From assembly GCA_937895785.1 (NCBI GenBank), contig CALBKW010000135.1, positions 1-10,474 of the forward strand: a stretch of 10,474 nucleotides of DNA, given 5' to 3'. Within the stretch, counting starts at the first letter, position 1. Each line of letters opens with the position of its first letter. This DNA comes from an uncultured Candidatus Melainabacteria bacterium. GTDB lineage: Bacteria > Cyanobacteriota > Vampirovibrionia > Gastranaerophilales > Gastranaerophilaceae. Made by a program: the position numbers and the translations under genes. Positions 1-7,452 of this stretch are shown piece after piece. Below the pieces are notes generated by a model. That model worked only from the letters and a program-made list of their open reading frames with translations, was not told the DNA's origin and made no database searches.

Positions 1-411
1 TACGTTTTAGACGGTTTTCCAAGAAGCGTTGAACAAGCTGGCATGTTAGAAGAAATTAACAAAGAAGTTGATAAAGAAGATGCTGAATTTAGAGCTGTTT
101 ACTTTGACATCGACACTGAATTATTAATTGAAAGAATTGTAAATAGAAAATCTTGCCCAAAATGTGGTGAAATTTACAACATGAAATTTAAAGCACCTAA
201 AGACGGAGTTCACTGCGATAAATGTAATTCTGAATTAACTCAAAGAAAAGATGACACAGAAGAAATCGCAAGAGCTAGATTTGAAACTTATTACAATGAA
301 ACAGCACCTTTAACTGAATATTACGAAAACAAAGGTGTTTTAAGAAAAATTGATGCTAACGGTAGTATTGAACAAGTCTGGGAAAGACTTTTGAAGGCTG
401 TAAATGATTAA
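1..411 (+). CDS. adk: Adenylate kinase, 3' part (N-terminus outside window)
   Basis: Cytosolic enzyme that interconverts AMP + ATP and 2 ADP. The open frame runs from base 1 and gives 136 residues. The typical bacterial long form is about 215, so roughly 80 N-terminal residues with the P-loop lie upstream of the window. The fragment opens with YVLDGFPRS, the family's DGFPR signature. Further on is the LID domain with two CxxC pairs (fragment residues 52/55 and 72/75), which indicate the zinc-binding LID variant. The ATG at 43 is internal, because the family signature lies before it in the same frame. The stop codon overlaps the start of map by 8 bp. The adk-map order is common at the end of ribosomal-protein operons, usually after secY, which I would expect upstream. 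Confidence 0.97.
   Translation, partial: YVLDGFPRSVEQAGMLEEINKEVDKEDAEFRAVYFDIDTELLIERIVNRKSCPKCGEIYNMKFKAPKDGVHCDKCNSELTQRKDDTEEIARARFETYYNETAPLTEYYENKGVLRKIDANGSIEQVWERLLKAVND
393..397 (+). promoter_or_regulatory. Ribosome binding site of map inside adk
   Basis: GAAGG lies 6 bases before the ATG at 404, inside the last codons of adk. It supports translation of map from the same message and fixes the overlapping start. Confidence 0.7.
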
Positions 412-1165
412 TAGAAAATCAAGAGATGAAATTAAAAGAATGAAGCACGCAGGGCATATTGTTGCCCTCGTGCATAAAGCTATGAAGGAAAATATTAAGG
501 CTGGAATGTCAACAAAGGATCTTGATGATATTGCAATGGAAGTTATCCACGCAAACAAGGCTATCCCTACATTCCTTGGATATAACGGTTTTCCTGCAAG
601 CATTTGCACATCAATCAATGAAAATGTCGTTCACGGAATCCCATCTAAAAATGTAATTCTTAAAGAAGGTGACATTATCAGTGTTGATGTAGGCGCAACT
701 TACGGCGGTATGGTTGGCGATAGCGCTTGGACATATCCAGTCGGTAAAATTGCTCCTGAAATCGAAAATTTATTAAAATTCACAGAAGAATCATTATTCG
801 CGGGTATCTCAAAAATGAGAGCTGGTAATGTACTTGATGATATTTCATCGGCTGTTGAAGCTGTTGCAAATAGAGAACATTTAGGTATAGTTCGTCAATA
901 CGGTGGTCACGGTGTTGGTCACGTTATGCACGAAGATCCATTCCTTTATAATTACAGTGTTGGCGACAAAACTTTAATTAAATCAGGTATGGTTATTGCC
1001 ATTGAACCAATGCTTAACCTTGGTTGTGATGAGGTTATTCAACTTCCTGATGAATGGACAGTTCAAACTGCAGATAAAAAACCATCTGCTCACTTTGAAC
1101 ACACAGTTCTTGCGACAGACGGAGAACCTGAATTAATGACAATTATTCGTGAAGAATTCCTTTAA
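404..1165 (+). CDS. map: Methionine aminopeptidase, type I
   Basis: Removes the initiator methionine from new proteins in the cytosol; a dinuclear-metal peptidase of family M24. It has 253 residues, close to the E. coli enzyme. All expected active-site residues are visible: H77 in VVHGIP, metal ligands D95 and D106 in VDVGATYGGMVGD, H169 in GGHGVGH, H176 in MHEDP, E201 in AIEP and E232 in FEHT. There is no N-terminal zinc-finger extension, so this is the short bacterial form. It overlaps adk by 8 bp and has a GAAGG ribosome site 6 bases upstream, so adk and map are probably co-transcribed. An 83-bp gap separates it from motA. Confidence 0.97.
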   Translation: MINRKSRDEIKRMKHAGHIVALVHKAMKENIKAGMSTKDLDDIAMEVIHANKAIPTFLGYNGFPASICTSINENVVHGIPSKNVILKEGDIISVDVGATYGGMVGDSAWTYPVGKIAPEIENLLKFTEESLFAGISKMRAGNVLDDISSAVEAVANREHLGIVRQYGGHGVGHVMHEDPFLYNYSVGDKTLIKSGMVIAIEPMLNLGCDEVIQLPDEWTVQTADKKPSAHFEHTVLATDGEPELMTIIREEFL

Positions 1166-1184
1166 TCTTGCGAAAATAAACTAT

Positions 1185-1215
1185 TTGCATGATTTGTAGC
1201 ATGTGAAAATATAGT
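1185..1215 (+). promoter_or_regulatory. Possible weak promoter of motA
   Basis: TTGCAT at 1185-1190 and TATAGT at 1210-1215 resemble -35 and -10 boxes, but the 19-bp spacing is long. The same interval contains an AAACTAT/ATAGTTT inverted repeat (1178-1184 and 1211-1217) without a T-tract, so it is not a convincing terminator. motA may equally be read from the adk-map transcript. Confidence 0.28.
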
Positions 1216-1248
1216 TTAATGAGTAAGAAGAAAAAAATGGAGTGAAAC

Positions 1249-2019
1249 ATGGATATTTTTGCAGTAGTAGGATTATTTTTAGGTATAACATTCATCCTTA
1301 CAGGTCAAGCACTTGAAGGTGGTAATTTAGGTCAGTTAATGCAATTGACTGCGGCATTCATCGTATTCGGTGGTACTGCTGGTGCGGTTGTATTAAGCTT
1401 TCCGCCCAGAGTTTTAAAAAAAGCATTTCTACTTATTAAAGACGTTTTTGTTCCACCAGTTGTTGAATTAAATGAAGTTATTGCTGAAATCGTTAAATTT
1501 GCACAAAAAGCAAGAAAAGAAGGCGTAATTTGCTTAGAAAGAGAAGCTAAAGATGCTTCTGATATTGTTTTAACAATGGGGTTGGAAGCTGTTGCCGATG
1601 GTGCAGATCCTACATTAGTTCAAGCAATGATGGAAAACCAAATTTCACAACAACAAGAAGAAGTTACAAACGGCGCAAAAGTATTTGAATCTGCAGGTGG
1701 TTATTCTCCAACATTAGGTATCATCGGTGCCGTTATGGGGTTAATCCAAGTAATGCAAAACCTTTCTGATCCATCAGCTTTAGGTGCAGGTATTGCGGTT
1801 GCATTCGTTGCAACAATTTACGGCTTGTTTGCTGCAAACTTATTGCTAATTCCTTTAGGTACTCGTATTAGATTGAATTACGCAAAAGTTTTCTTGGCTA
1901 AAGACGTTATGGTTGAAGGCGTTTTGGCAATTCAAGCAGGCGAATCTCCAGCATTAATTGAAAGAAAATTACAAGCATATATCATTGATAGAACTGGTAT
2001 TGAGGAAGAAGAATTATAA
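1249..2019 (+). CDS. motA: Flagellar motor stator subunit MotA
   Basis: Inner-membrane ion-channel subunit of the flagellar stator. It works with MotB and pushes on the rotor protein FliG. It has 256 residues and four predicted membrane segments: about 2-20 and 30-50 near the N-terminus, and about 150-172 and 178-203 after a cytoplasmic loop. The loop carries the conserved charged motif RKEGVICLERE, whose R89 and E97 correspond to the family's FliG-contacting charges. P154 in GGYSPTLGIIGAVMGL matches the conserved proline at the channel. The tail GESPALIERKL is also typical of MotA/PomA proteins. GGAG lies 6 bases before the ATG. motB starts 2 bases after the stop. No other flagellar gene is visible nearby, so the pair is separate from a flagellar cluster, at least locally. 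The coupling ion cannot be read with confidence. Confidence 0.95.
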   Translation: MDIFAVVGLFLGITFILTGQALEGGNLGQLMQLTAAFIVFGGTAGAVVLSFPPRVLKKAFLLIKDVFVPPVVELNEVIAEIVKFAQKARKEGVICLEREAKDASDIVLTMGLEAVADGADPTLVQAMMENQISQQQEEVTNGAKVFESAGGYSPTLGIIGAVMGLIQVMQNLSDPSALGAGIAVAFVATIYGLFAANLLLIPLGTRIRLNYAKVFLAKDVMVEGVLAIQAGESPALIERKLQAYIIDRTGIEEEEL

Positions 2020-2021
2020 TA

Positions 2022-3158
2022 ATGGCTAAAAGGAAACCAGAAGAAGCTCACGAAAATTTAGAAAGATGGCTCGTTTCTTACGGGGATTTTATCACACTTT
2101 TATTTGCAACCTTCGTTGTGTTGTATGCTCTTTCTCAAATTGATTTAACTGAATTTGCAGCTTTAGAAGATAGTATAAGAAAGGCTTTTAATGCACCTAG
2201 CATCTTAGAAGGTTCAGATTCTATTTTAGATTCAAAAGGCGCATCTATTTTAGAAGCTAGCGCTGCAGACAGTACAATTGCACCTTTAATGCTTGAATAT
2301 ATTAGTCAAAAGTACGAAGACCAATCATTTGAAGACATAAAAGAATCTATTGAACAAATGTCTAAAAATGGTGACATGGAAGGTGTTGATGCACAGATTA
2401 CAGATAAAGGTTTGTTAATCACAATGAAAAACGACCTCTTATTCTACTCTGGTTCAGCAACATTAACTGATAAAGCCATGAAAACATTAGATAATGTTGG
2501 CGTATTAATCGGTGAAAAATTTGCACTTCATTACATAAGAGTTGAAGGTCACACCGATAACCAACCGATTAATACATTTATGTTTCCTTCAAACTGGGAA
2601 CTATCTGGAGCTCGTTCATCAAGCATAATTAGATATTTAATTACAAGATTCAAATTTATGCCAAACATTTTCTCTGCCGTTGGCTATGGTGATACTAGAC
2701 CAATTGTAGACAATAAAACAGTTGAAAACAGAAACAAAAACAGACGTGTAGAAATTCTTGTATTAAAAAATAAATTCAAAGGTTTTGAACACGCAACTTC
2801 ATCAGTAATGAAACAACCTAAAAAAGAACAAGAAGCCTTCCAAGCGGATAGAATGGCAACTATTCAACGTATTAAAAACGGTTCAAAAGCATTTGAAAAC
2901 TTAGAAACAACAAATGTTGAGGAAGAAGTTACTCAAATAGAAGCTTCAAGTATCAATAATAATAGCAAAGAAGTTAAACAAGAAGAAAATGATAGAAAAA
3001 AATCTTTATCAATCAAGAATAAATCGATTTATGAACAATCTTCTAACGTAACTCCAAAGACAAAAAGAGATGATGACGATGCTTGGTTAGAGGACGCAAA
3101 ACACGATAAAATTTTGCAAAAAGACATTAATAAACAGTTTGATATGGTTGGACAATAA
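2022..3158 (+). CDS. motB: Flagellar motor stator subunit MotB with extended C-terminal tail
   Basis: Peptidoglycan-anchored stator subunit and partner of MotA. Residues 16-38 (WLVSYGDFITLLFATFVVLYALS) form the single membrane helix. D22 in the YGDF motif corresponds to the essential ion-carrying aspartate. Residues about 40-125 form the plug and linker. Residues about 130-247 are an OmpA-like peptidoglycan-binding domain with EGHTDNQPI (175-183), SNWELSGARS (190-199) and NKNRRVEI (238-245). The protein does not stop after this domain: some 130 further residues follow (about 250-378), rich in Lys, Glu, Asp, Asn and Ser, with no membrane segment. Typical MotB proteins are about 250-310 residues, so 378 is long. 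The start is set by the 2-base gap after motA and a purine-rich GAGGAAG stretch just upstream. Confidence 0.95.
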   Translation: MAKRKPEEAHENLERWLVSYGDFITLLFATFVVLYALSQIDLTEFAALEDSIRKAFNAPSILEGSDSILDSKGASILEASAADSTIAPLMLEYISQKYEDQSFEDIKESIEQMSKNGDMEGVDAQITDKGLLITMKNDLLFYSGSATLTDKAMKTLDNVGVLIGEKFALHYIRVEGHTDNQPINTFMFPSNWELSGARSSSIIRYLITRFKFMPNIFSAVGYGDTRPIVDNKTVENRNKNRRVEILVLKNKFKGFEHATSSVMKQPKKEQEAFQADRMATIQRIKNGSKAFENLETTNVEEEVTQIEASSINNNSKEVKQEENDRKKSLSIKNKSIYEQSSNVTPKTKRDDDDAWLEDAKHDKILQKDINKQFDMVGQ

Positions 3159-3160
3159 AG

Positions 3161-3796
3161 ATGGAATATTACGTTGGAATATCAATGGCACCAGCCTCAA
3201 CAGTTGACACAGGAGTCGCAATTATCGACTCTTTTGGCAAGATTATACTAGTTGATAAACTTTATTCAATGAAAGATATTCAGTTCTTTTTAGATAATTA
3301 TTCCTCGCTAAAACAGTCGCATATTTGTGTGTCATTACCTTGGGATAACTCAATGTTAGAAGGGAAATGGCGAATTTTGTCAAAGCCATATCAAATGGTA
3401 CAAAGCAACAAACACTTTTTAAACAGAGAAAACTGGACTCAACGTTATTCAACACGTGGTGCAGAATATTATAGAACATTAAAAGCTCAAGGCATAGATA
3501 TAACAAGATTTGAGCTATATATTACACGTCAAGCTATGCATTTGAGTTCATATTTTAAAGAACGTACACCTGCAGATTGCAAATTTTTACAAAGTGCATT
3601 AAAGATTGAATACAAATTGGAAGATATCCCACCAAATATGATGCCAATGAGCCAATTAGAGGCAATTGTTGGGGCTTTAATAATGCACGAAAGAGCAAAA
3701 AATCCAGATAATATAAAGAAATTATTTGACTTTTCAGGCTTAGAAGTTATAAATATAGCCCAAAGTATCAACCACAATTCTGATGAAGACATTTAG
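3161..3796 (+). CDS. DUF429-like (RNase H-fold-like) protein of unknown function
   Basis: A 211-residue soluble protein that I cannot name with certainty. Its layout resembles the DUF429 family: an N-terminal strand pair VGISMAPAS...TGVAIID (residues 5-23), a middle strand ICVSLPWD (55-62), TRGAEYYRTL (98-107) leading to a FELYITRQAMHL segment (117-128), and a C-terminal helix QLEAIVGALIMHERAKN (165-181). DUF429 proteins usually have Asp after the first GI and in the middle strand. Here those positions are S8 and S58, and the helix has E167 where Asp is common, so a metal-dependent nuclease site is doubtful. It starts 2 bases after motB with no strong ribosome site, which suggests translational coupling and co-expression with the stator genes. 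The family assignment is pattern-based inference. Confidence 0.6.
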   Translation: MEYYVGISMAPASTVDTGVAIIDSFGKIILVDKLYSMKDIQFFLDNYSSLKQSHICVSLPWDNSMLEGKWRILSKPYQMVQSNKHFLNRENWTQRYSTRGAEYYRTLKAQGIDITRFELYITRQAMHLSSYFKERTPADCKFLQSALKIEYKLEDIPPNMMPMSQLEAIVGALIMHERAKNPDNIKKLFDFSGLEVINIAQSINHNSDEDI

Positions 3797-3801
3797 AAGT
3801 T

Positions 3802-3818
3802 TGTAAAAATTTGTTACA
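3802..3818. promoter_or_regulatory. Inverted repeat TGTAA-N7-TTACA, possible operator
   Basis: TGTAA (3802-3806) and TTACA (3814-3818) face each other across 7 bases, and the flanking TT/AA extends the symmetry. The same TGTAA-N7-TTACA arrangement occurs at 7936-7952, just before the promoter of the gene at 8112. With no T-tract after it, it looks more like a protein-binding site than a terminator. The regulator is unknown. Confidence 0.3.
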
Positions 3819-3871
3819 AAATAAACATGAGTTTCTAAAATACTAGCAATTTTTGTAATTAGTTGACTTTA

Positions 3872-3877
3872 TATAGT
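3872..3877 (+). promoter_or_regulatory. Possible -10 box before the HEAT-like gene
   Basis: TATAGT resembles a -10 element 30 bases before the ATG at 3908. No good -35 lies 16-18 bases upstream. The TTGACT at 3863-3868 is too close to serve this box. An imperfect frame TTGTAA (3853-3858)/TTACAA (3877-3882) surrounds it. Weak evidence. Confidence 0.25.
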
Positions 3878-3907
3878 TACAAGGTAGTGTGTTTAGAAAG
3901 GAAATTC

Positions 3908-4846
3908 ATGTCACTTAATATGATGAATCCAATGATTCAGCCGTATGCAATGGTTCCTATGCAACCAATGACTATTAAGATTGAAATCTCTCCAAATGGT
4001 ATTCAACCTCAGGCACAAGTAGAGGAAGAGCAAGCAAAAAAACAAGCTCCAAAAGAAGACGATAAAAAGCCTTCATTTTATGATATGCCAAAAACTTCAA
4101 TATATGAACCAAAACGAGCAGAAGAAAAAGCCGTAGCAAGAGAAGTTGATGATGAAACTGCAAAAGCTTTAGCTGCCCAAGTAATGGCATCACAAGCCGT
4201 TGTTCAACCAGCTCCAGTAGTTCAAACAAAAGCTGCTGAAGTTGCAAAAGCAGATAATCCAAAAGAAACAAAAGATACAAAACCCGCAAATAAACGTCCT
4301 GAAATTGTAAAACCCGAACAAATGAAACCTGGTATTGATTTGGACGGTCTTGTAGGTATTTTGACAAGTCCTGATTATGAAGAACAAGCAGATGCAATGG
4401 AAGCAATTTCAGAAGTTGCAATGTATGCACCTGATAAAGCAGAAGATTTGTTAGATAACAAAGTTGTTGATAACTTACTAAACATTATGAGTAAAGATAC
4501 ATCTAAGATGGAAGGTAAGGATAAAGAACTTGCAGAACGTAATAAAGAATATGCGATGTTCACAACTGCAACTCTTCAAAAATTATACGCAGATGGCGTA
4601 AAAGATTTAACAAAAACAGATGTTCCAGCAGATGACTTAATCGGTATGGCTGGTATCGTAAACGAACTAAAAACAAATAAAAATGCAAGCGTTAGAGAAG
4701 CGGCAGTCGCATCAATAGGTTATATGACAAGACCTGAATACAAAAAAGACTTCGCTCCATTGTTACAAGAAGCATCACACGACCAAGATGCAAGGGTAAA
4801 AGCGCAAGCTGATAAACAATTAAAATCATTAAATCTTACAGCGTAA
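3908..4846 (+). CDS. HEAT-like repeat protein with Met/Pro/Gln-rich N-terminus
   Basis: A 312-residue protein of unknown function. The start is the ATG at 3908, because AAAGGA (3897-3902) sits 5 bases before it; the open frame continues upstream to a TTG at 3863, but no ribosome site supports that start. Residues 1-40 are rich in Met, Pro and Gln. Residues about 40-145 are a low-complexity, charged Lys/Glu/Ala/Pro linker, probably disordered, containing a YDMPKTSIYEPKR segment (58-70). Residues about 146-309 are alpha-helical, with helix pairs such as LVGILTSPDYEEQADAMEAI and the HEAT-like NASVREAAVASIGYM (259-273) and DARVKAQADKQLKSL (294-308). HEAT-type solenoids usually bind proteins. There is no signal peptide or membrane segment. 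It stands alone between the stator unit and NAD kinase and ends at a terminator. It may be restricted to this lineage, judging only from my failure to recognise it elsewhere. Confidence 0.8.
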   Translation: MSLNMMNPMIQPYAMVPMQPMTIKIEISPNGIQPQAQVEEEQAKKQAPKEDDKKPSFYDMPKTSIYEPKRAEEKAVAREVDDETAKALAAQVMASQAVVQPAPVVQTKAAEVAKADNPKETKDTKPANKRPEIVKPEQMKPGIDLDGLVGILTSPDYEEQADAMEAISEVAMYAPDKAEDLLDNKVVDNLLNIMSKDTSKMEGKDKELAERNKEYAMFTTATLQKLYADGVKDLTKTDVPADDLIGMAGIVNELKTNKNASVREAAVASIGYMTRPEYKKDFAPLLQEASHDQDARVKAQADKQLKSLNLTA

Positions 4847-4852
4847 GATTTA
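4830..4852 (+). repeat. Perfect inverted repeat across the stop codon
   Basis: TAAATCTTA (4830-4838) and TAAGATTTA (4844-4852) are perfect reverse complements around CAGCG, and the TAA stop is the first triplet of the right arm. In RNA this would be a 9-bp AT-rich hairpin. A stronger hairpin follows 19 bases later. Confidence 0.5.
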
Positions 4853-4869
4853 GCAAATAATTTAAGAAT

Positions 4870-4920
4870 GTGCGGTTATGTAAAACACATAACCGCGCCT
4901 TCTTTTATCTTTACCTTTTG
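4870..4920 (+). terminator. Intrinsic terminator after the HEAT-like gene
   Basis: GCGGTTATGT (4872-4881) pairs perfectly with ACATAACCGC (4887-4896) around AAAAC. The downstream strand is T-rich (CTTCTTTTATCTTT). It isolates the upstream gene from the NAD kinase-recN unit, whose promoter begins immediately after. Confidence 0.8.
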
Positions 4921-4949
4921 TTGTCATAAAACCATTTACGTTGTAGAAT
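4921..4949 (+). promoter_or_regulatory. Sigma70-type promoter of the NAD kinase-recN unit
   Basis: TTGTCA (4921-4926) and TAGAAT (4944-4949), each one base off consensus, are separated by the optimal 17 bp. Transcription should begin near 4956, which coincides with the first in-frame ATG of the NAD kinase frame. The position directly after a terminator fits. Confidence 0.65.
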
Positions 4950-4979
4950 TATGATATGGAATGTGTTGATATCAGTACA

Positions 4980-5774
4980 ATGAAAATAGCTGTAGTATTT
5001 AACGAGGGTGTAAAGAACCCTTATCCAGTGTTGCAGAAACTTGAGGAGAGTTTAGTTGCAAAAGGCTCAAAGCCTGAGATTTTAGAGATAAAAGACATGA
5101 AATTCGGGTTTGACTTTGTGTTTGCAGTTGGCGGAGATGGAACAATATTGCATGTTTCAAAGTTTTTCGCAATGTCAAAAACTCCTGTTTTAGGCGTAAA
5201 CCTAGGGCGCTTGGGCTATCTTTCACAGGTTAATGCGGATAACATACAACTTGCTGTTGATAGAGTGCTTAATGGTGATTACAGCATAGAAAAACGCTTG
5301 ATGATAAAATCTAGCGAAAAGTACGCCCTTAATGACTTTGTAATCAAAGGCACGTGCGCAACTCGTTCATCGAGATTTGTATTGAGCATTAACGACAAAT
5401 TTGTATGCGACTATATCGCAGACGGATTAATCGTTTCAACCCCAACTGGTTCAACGGCTTACGGACTTTCAGCAGGTGGACCTGTAATCTATCCAATGCT
5501 TGATGCACTGGTTATAGTACCGATTTGTCCTCACACATTGACAGCAAGACCATTGGTTGTACCTTCTGGTGAGGTTATTAAAATTACCACCGCAGAGGGC
5601 GAAAGTAATGAATTTAATTTGATTACAGATGGCGCTGATACTTGCGATGTATCAAATGAGGTTGTAATTGAAAAAGCTGAAAACAAAGCTTACTTGGCGC
5701 TTTTGCAAGATGACGCCTTCTATTCTGTTTTACGTGACAAATTACATTGGGGGGTATCTCCAAGAAGCCTATGA
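4980..5774 (+). CDS. nadK: NAD kinase
   Basis: Phosphorylates NAD to NADP in the cytosol; ATP-NAD kinase family. From the ATG at 4980 the protein has 264 residues and begins MKIAVVFNEG, as family members do. It shows GGDGTILHV (51-59, with the catalytic D53), NLGRLGYL (74-81), LND (117-119), TPTGSTAYGLSAGGP (154-168) and CPHTLTARPLVVP (183-195), and ends with the familiar LRDKLHWG. An in-frame ATG at 4956 would add 8 residues. The predicted promoter puts the transcript start near 4956, which would make that start leaderless, so 4980 is preferred, although neither start has a clear Shine-Dalgarno site. The stop overlaps the recN start by 4 bp (ATGA). Confidence 0.93.
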   Translation: MKIAVVFNEGVKNPYPVLQKLEESLVAKGSKPEILEIKDMKFGFDFVFAVGGDGTILHVSKFFAMSKTPVLGVNLGRLGYLSQVNADNIQLAVDRVLNGDYSIEKRLMIKSSEKYALNDFVIKGTCATRSSRFVLSINDKFVCDYIADGLIVSTPTGSTAYGLSAGGPVIYPMLDALVIVPICPHTLTARPLVVPSGEVIKITTAEGESNEFNLITDGADTCDVSNEVVIEKAENKAYLALLQDDAFYSVLRDKLHWGVSPRSL

Positions 5775-7423
5775 TTAAATCAATTCATGTAAAAAACTAT
5801 ATTTTGATTGAAGATTTAACTGTTGATTTTGACAACGGTCTAAATGTTATAACTGGTGAAACTGGCGCTGGCAAGAGTATTTTAATCAATGCAATTGATA
5901 TTGCATTTGGTGCAAAGCCCGCAAAAGATGTTATTAAAAAAGGTGCTGAAAAAGCGCTGATTGAACTATTTATCGACTCAAAAAACGAGAATATAAAACC
6001 ATTACTTGAAGAAAACAGTATTGATTTTATGGACGAAATTATTTTGTCACGCGAAATCACTTCGACATCTTCACGCACAAGAGTTAATGGCACATTGGTG
6101 AACCAAGAGTTCATAAAGACATTAAAAGAATTATTGATTGATATTCACTCTCAACATCAGACCTATGCCTTTTTGCAACCAAAATCACACATTACACTTT
6201 TAGACAATTACGCCAAAGATTTGTACGGCGAAGAACTAAACGAGTATAGATTGCTTTATAAAGAATATCAAAGCTTGTTAAATGCCTTAGAAACAGCTCA
6301 AAATTCAGCAAATGCAACTGAATCACAAATAGATTTTCTAAAATTTCAAATTAATGAAATTGAACAGGCAAATATTGAAGATGTGAACGAAGAAGAGGTG
6401 CTCCAAAACGAACTTAGCGTGCTTGAAAACGCAGAGAAACTACAAGAACTTACACAATCATCATACTGGGCACTAAATGGCGACGAAGGCTCGTTAATTG
6501 ATGCTTTATTACAAATTAAAGCGAATATTTCAAAAGCGGTTGGTATGGATAACTCTCTTGAAAGCGCAGAACAAGCAATCATTGAACTTTCGGAACTTAC
6601 ACGCGATTTATCTTCAACATTGCGCGACTATTATCAGTCTATAAACAGCGATACAGCGAGATTGAATGAGGTTCAAGAACGCTTGTACTTGTTTGATAAA
6701 CTAAAACGTAAATACGGCTCTACACTTGAAGAAGTTTTGCAAACTTATGACAAATTGTCAGAAGAATTGAATACAATTGAATTTTCGTCAAAGAATGTTG
6801 AAGAACTGCAAGAAAAAATTGACGAAATTTTAGTTAAGTTGAACAAACTTGCCCAAGATATTTCTGCGAAACGTAAAAATTATGCACAAGTACTTTCTTC
6901 ACTAATAGTTGATGAGTTGGAAAAGTTAGAACTTGCAAAATCAAGATTTGAAATAAGGATTACACCGAAAGACCTTTGTTCCGACGGTATTGACGATGTT
7001 GAATTTTATATTTCTACAAACGTATCTCAAGACCTTTCACCACTTGCAAAAACAGCTTCAGGCGGTGAAATTTCTAGGGTAATGCTTGCAATCAAGACAA
7101 TTTTTGCAAAATCTGATGAAATTGATACGGTTATTTTTGATGAAATTGATACAGGAATTTCAGGAAAAGCGGCTCAAAGTGTAGCTGATGAAATTGCAGA
7201 ATTGGCTAAGTTTAGACAAATTATAGTAATTACTCACCAAGCTATTATTGCGGTTAAGGCTGATAAACATTTCTTAGTATCAAAGGAACAAGGCGAAGAA
7301 ACAGAAGTTATGATAAAAGCCCTTAATGAAGAAGAACGAATTAAGGCGATAGCAAGCCTAGCATCGGGCGACAACTCTGATTCAGCGCTAGACTTTGCAA
7401 AATCACTACTTTCATCTAAATAA
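5771..7423 (+). CDS. recN: DNA repair protein RecN
   Basis: SMC-like ATPase that acts early in double-strand break repair by holding broken DNA together. It has 550 residues from the ATG at 5771, close to the E. coli length of 553. Visible parts: N-terminal IHVKNYILIEDL...GLNVITGETGAGKSIL with the Walker A at about 29-36, a long charged central region with probable coiled coils (about 150-395), the ABC signature ASGGEISRVML from residue 429, and Walker B VIFDEIDTGISG with D457 and E458. The frame also contains a TTG at 5747, but the family N-terminus begins at 5771 and its ATG overlaps the NAD kinase stop (ATGA), indicating translational coupling. No LexA-type operator is evident, and expression probably depends on the promoter at 4921. 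NAD kinase-recN is a frequent pair in bacteria. Confidence 0.96.
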   Translation: MIKSIHVKNYILIEDLTVDFDNGLNVITGETGAGKSILINAIDIAFGAKPAKDVIKKGAEKALIELFIDSKNENIKPLLEENSIDFMDEIILSREITSTSSRTRVNGTLVNQEFIKTLKELLIDIHSQHQTYAFLQPKSHITLLDNYAKDLYGEELNEYRLLYKEYQSLLNALETAQNSANATESQIDFLKFQINEIEQANIEDVNEEEVLQNELSVLENAEKLQELTQSSYWALNGDEGSLIDALLQIKANISKAVGMDNSLESAEQAIIELSELTRDLSSTLRDYYQSINSDTARLNEVQERLYLFDKLKRKYGSTLEEVLQTYDKLSEELNTIEFSSKNVEELQEKIDEILVKLNKLAQDISAKRKNYAQVLSSLIVDELEKLELAKSRFEIRITPKDLCSDGIDDVEFYISTNVSQDLSPLAKTASGGEISRVMLAIKTIFAKSDEIDTVIFDEIDTGISGKAAQSVADEIAELAKFRQIIVITHQAIIAVKADKHFLVSKEQGEETEVMIKALNEEERIKAIASLASGDNSDSALDFAKSLLSSK

Positions 7424-7452
7424 AGATTAAACTTTTTAGGAATGTTTTAGAC

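Noticed and set aside
1178..1217. Terminator between map and motA
   Set aside because: The AAACTAT/ATAGTTT arms are short and AT-only, with a long loop and no T-tract.
3863..3907. Upstream TTG start for the HEAT-like gene
   Set aside because: AAAGGA sits 5 bases before the ATG at 3908, and the upstream codons overlap promoter-like DNA.
3975..4430. Long minus-strand frame of 151 codons, rich in Leu
   Set aside because: It is the complement of the Gln/Lys/Ala-rich linker of the HEAT-like gene. The low-complexity Leu content is a mirror effect.
5747..5770. Upstream TTG start for recN
   Set aside because: Family members begin at the MIKSIHVKNY position, and the ATG at 5771 makes the usual ATGA overlap with the preceding gene.
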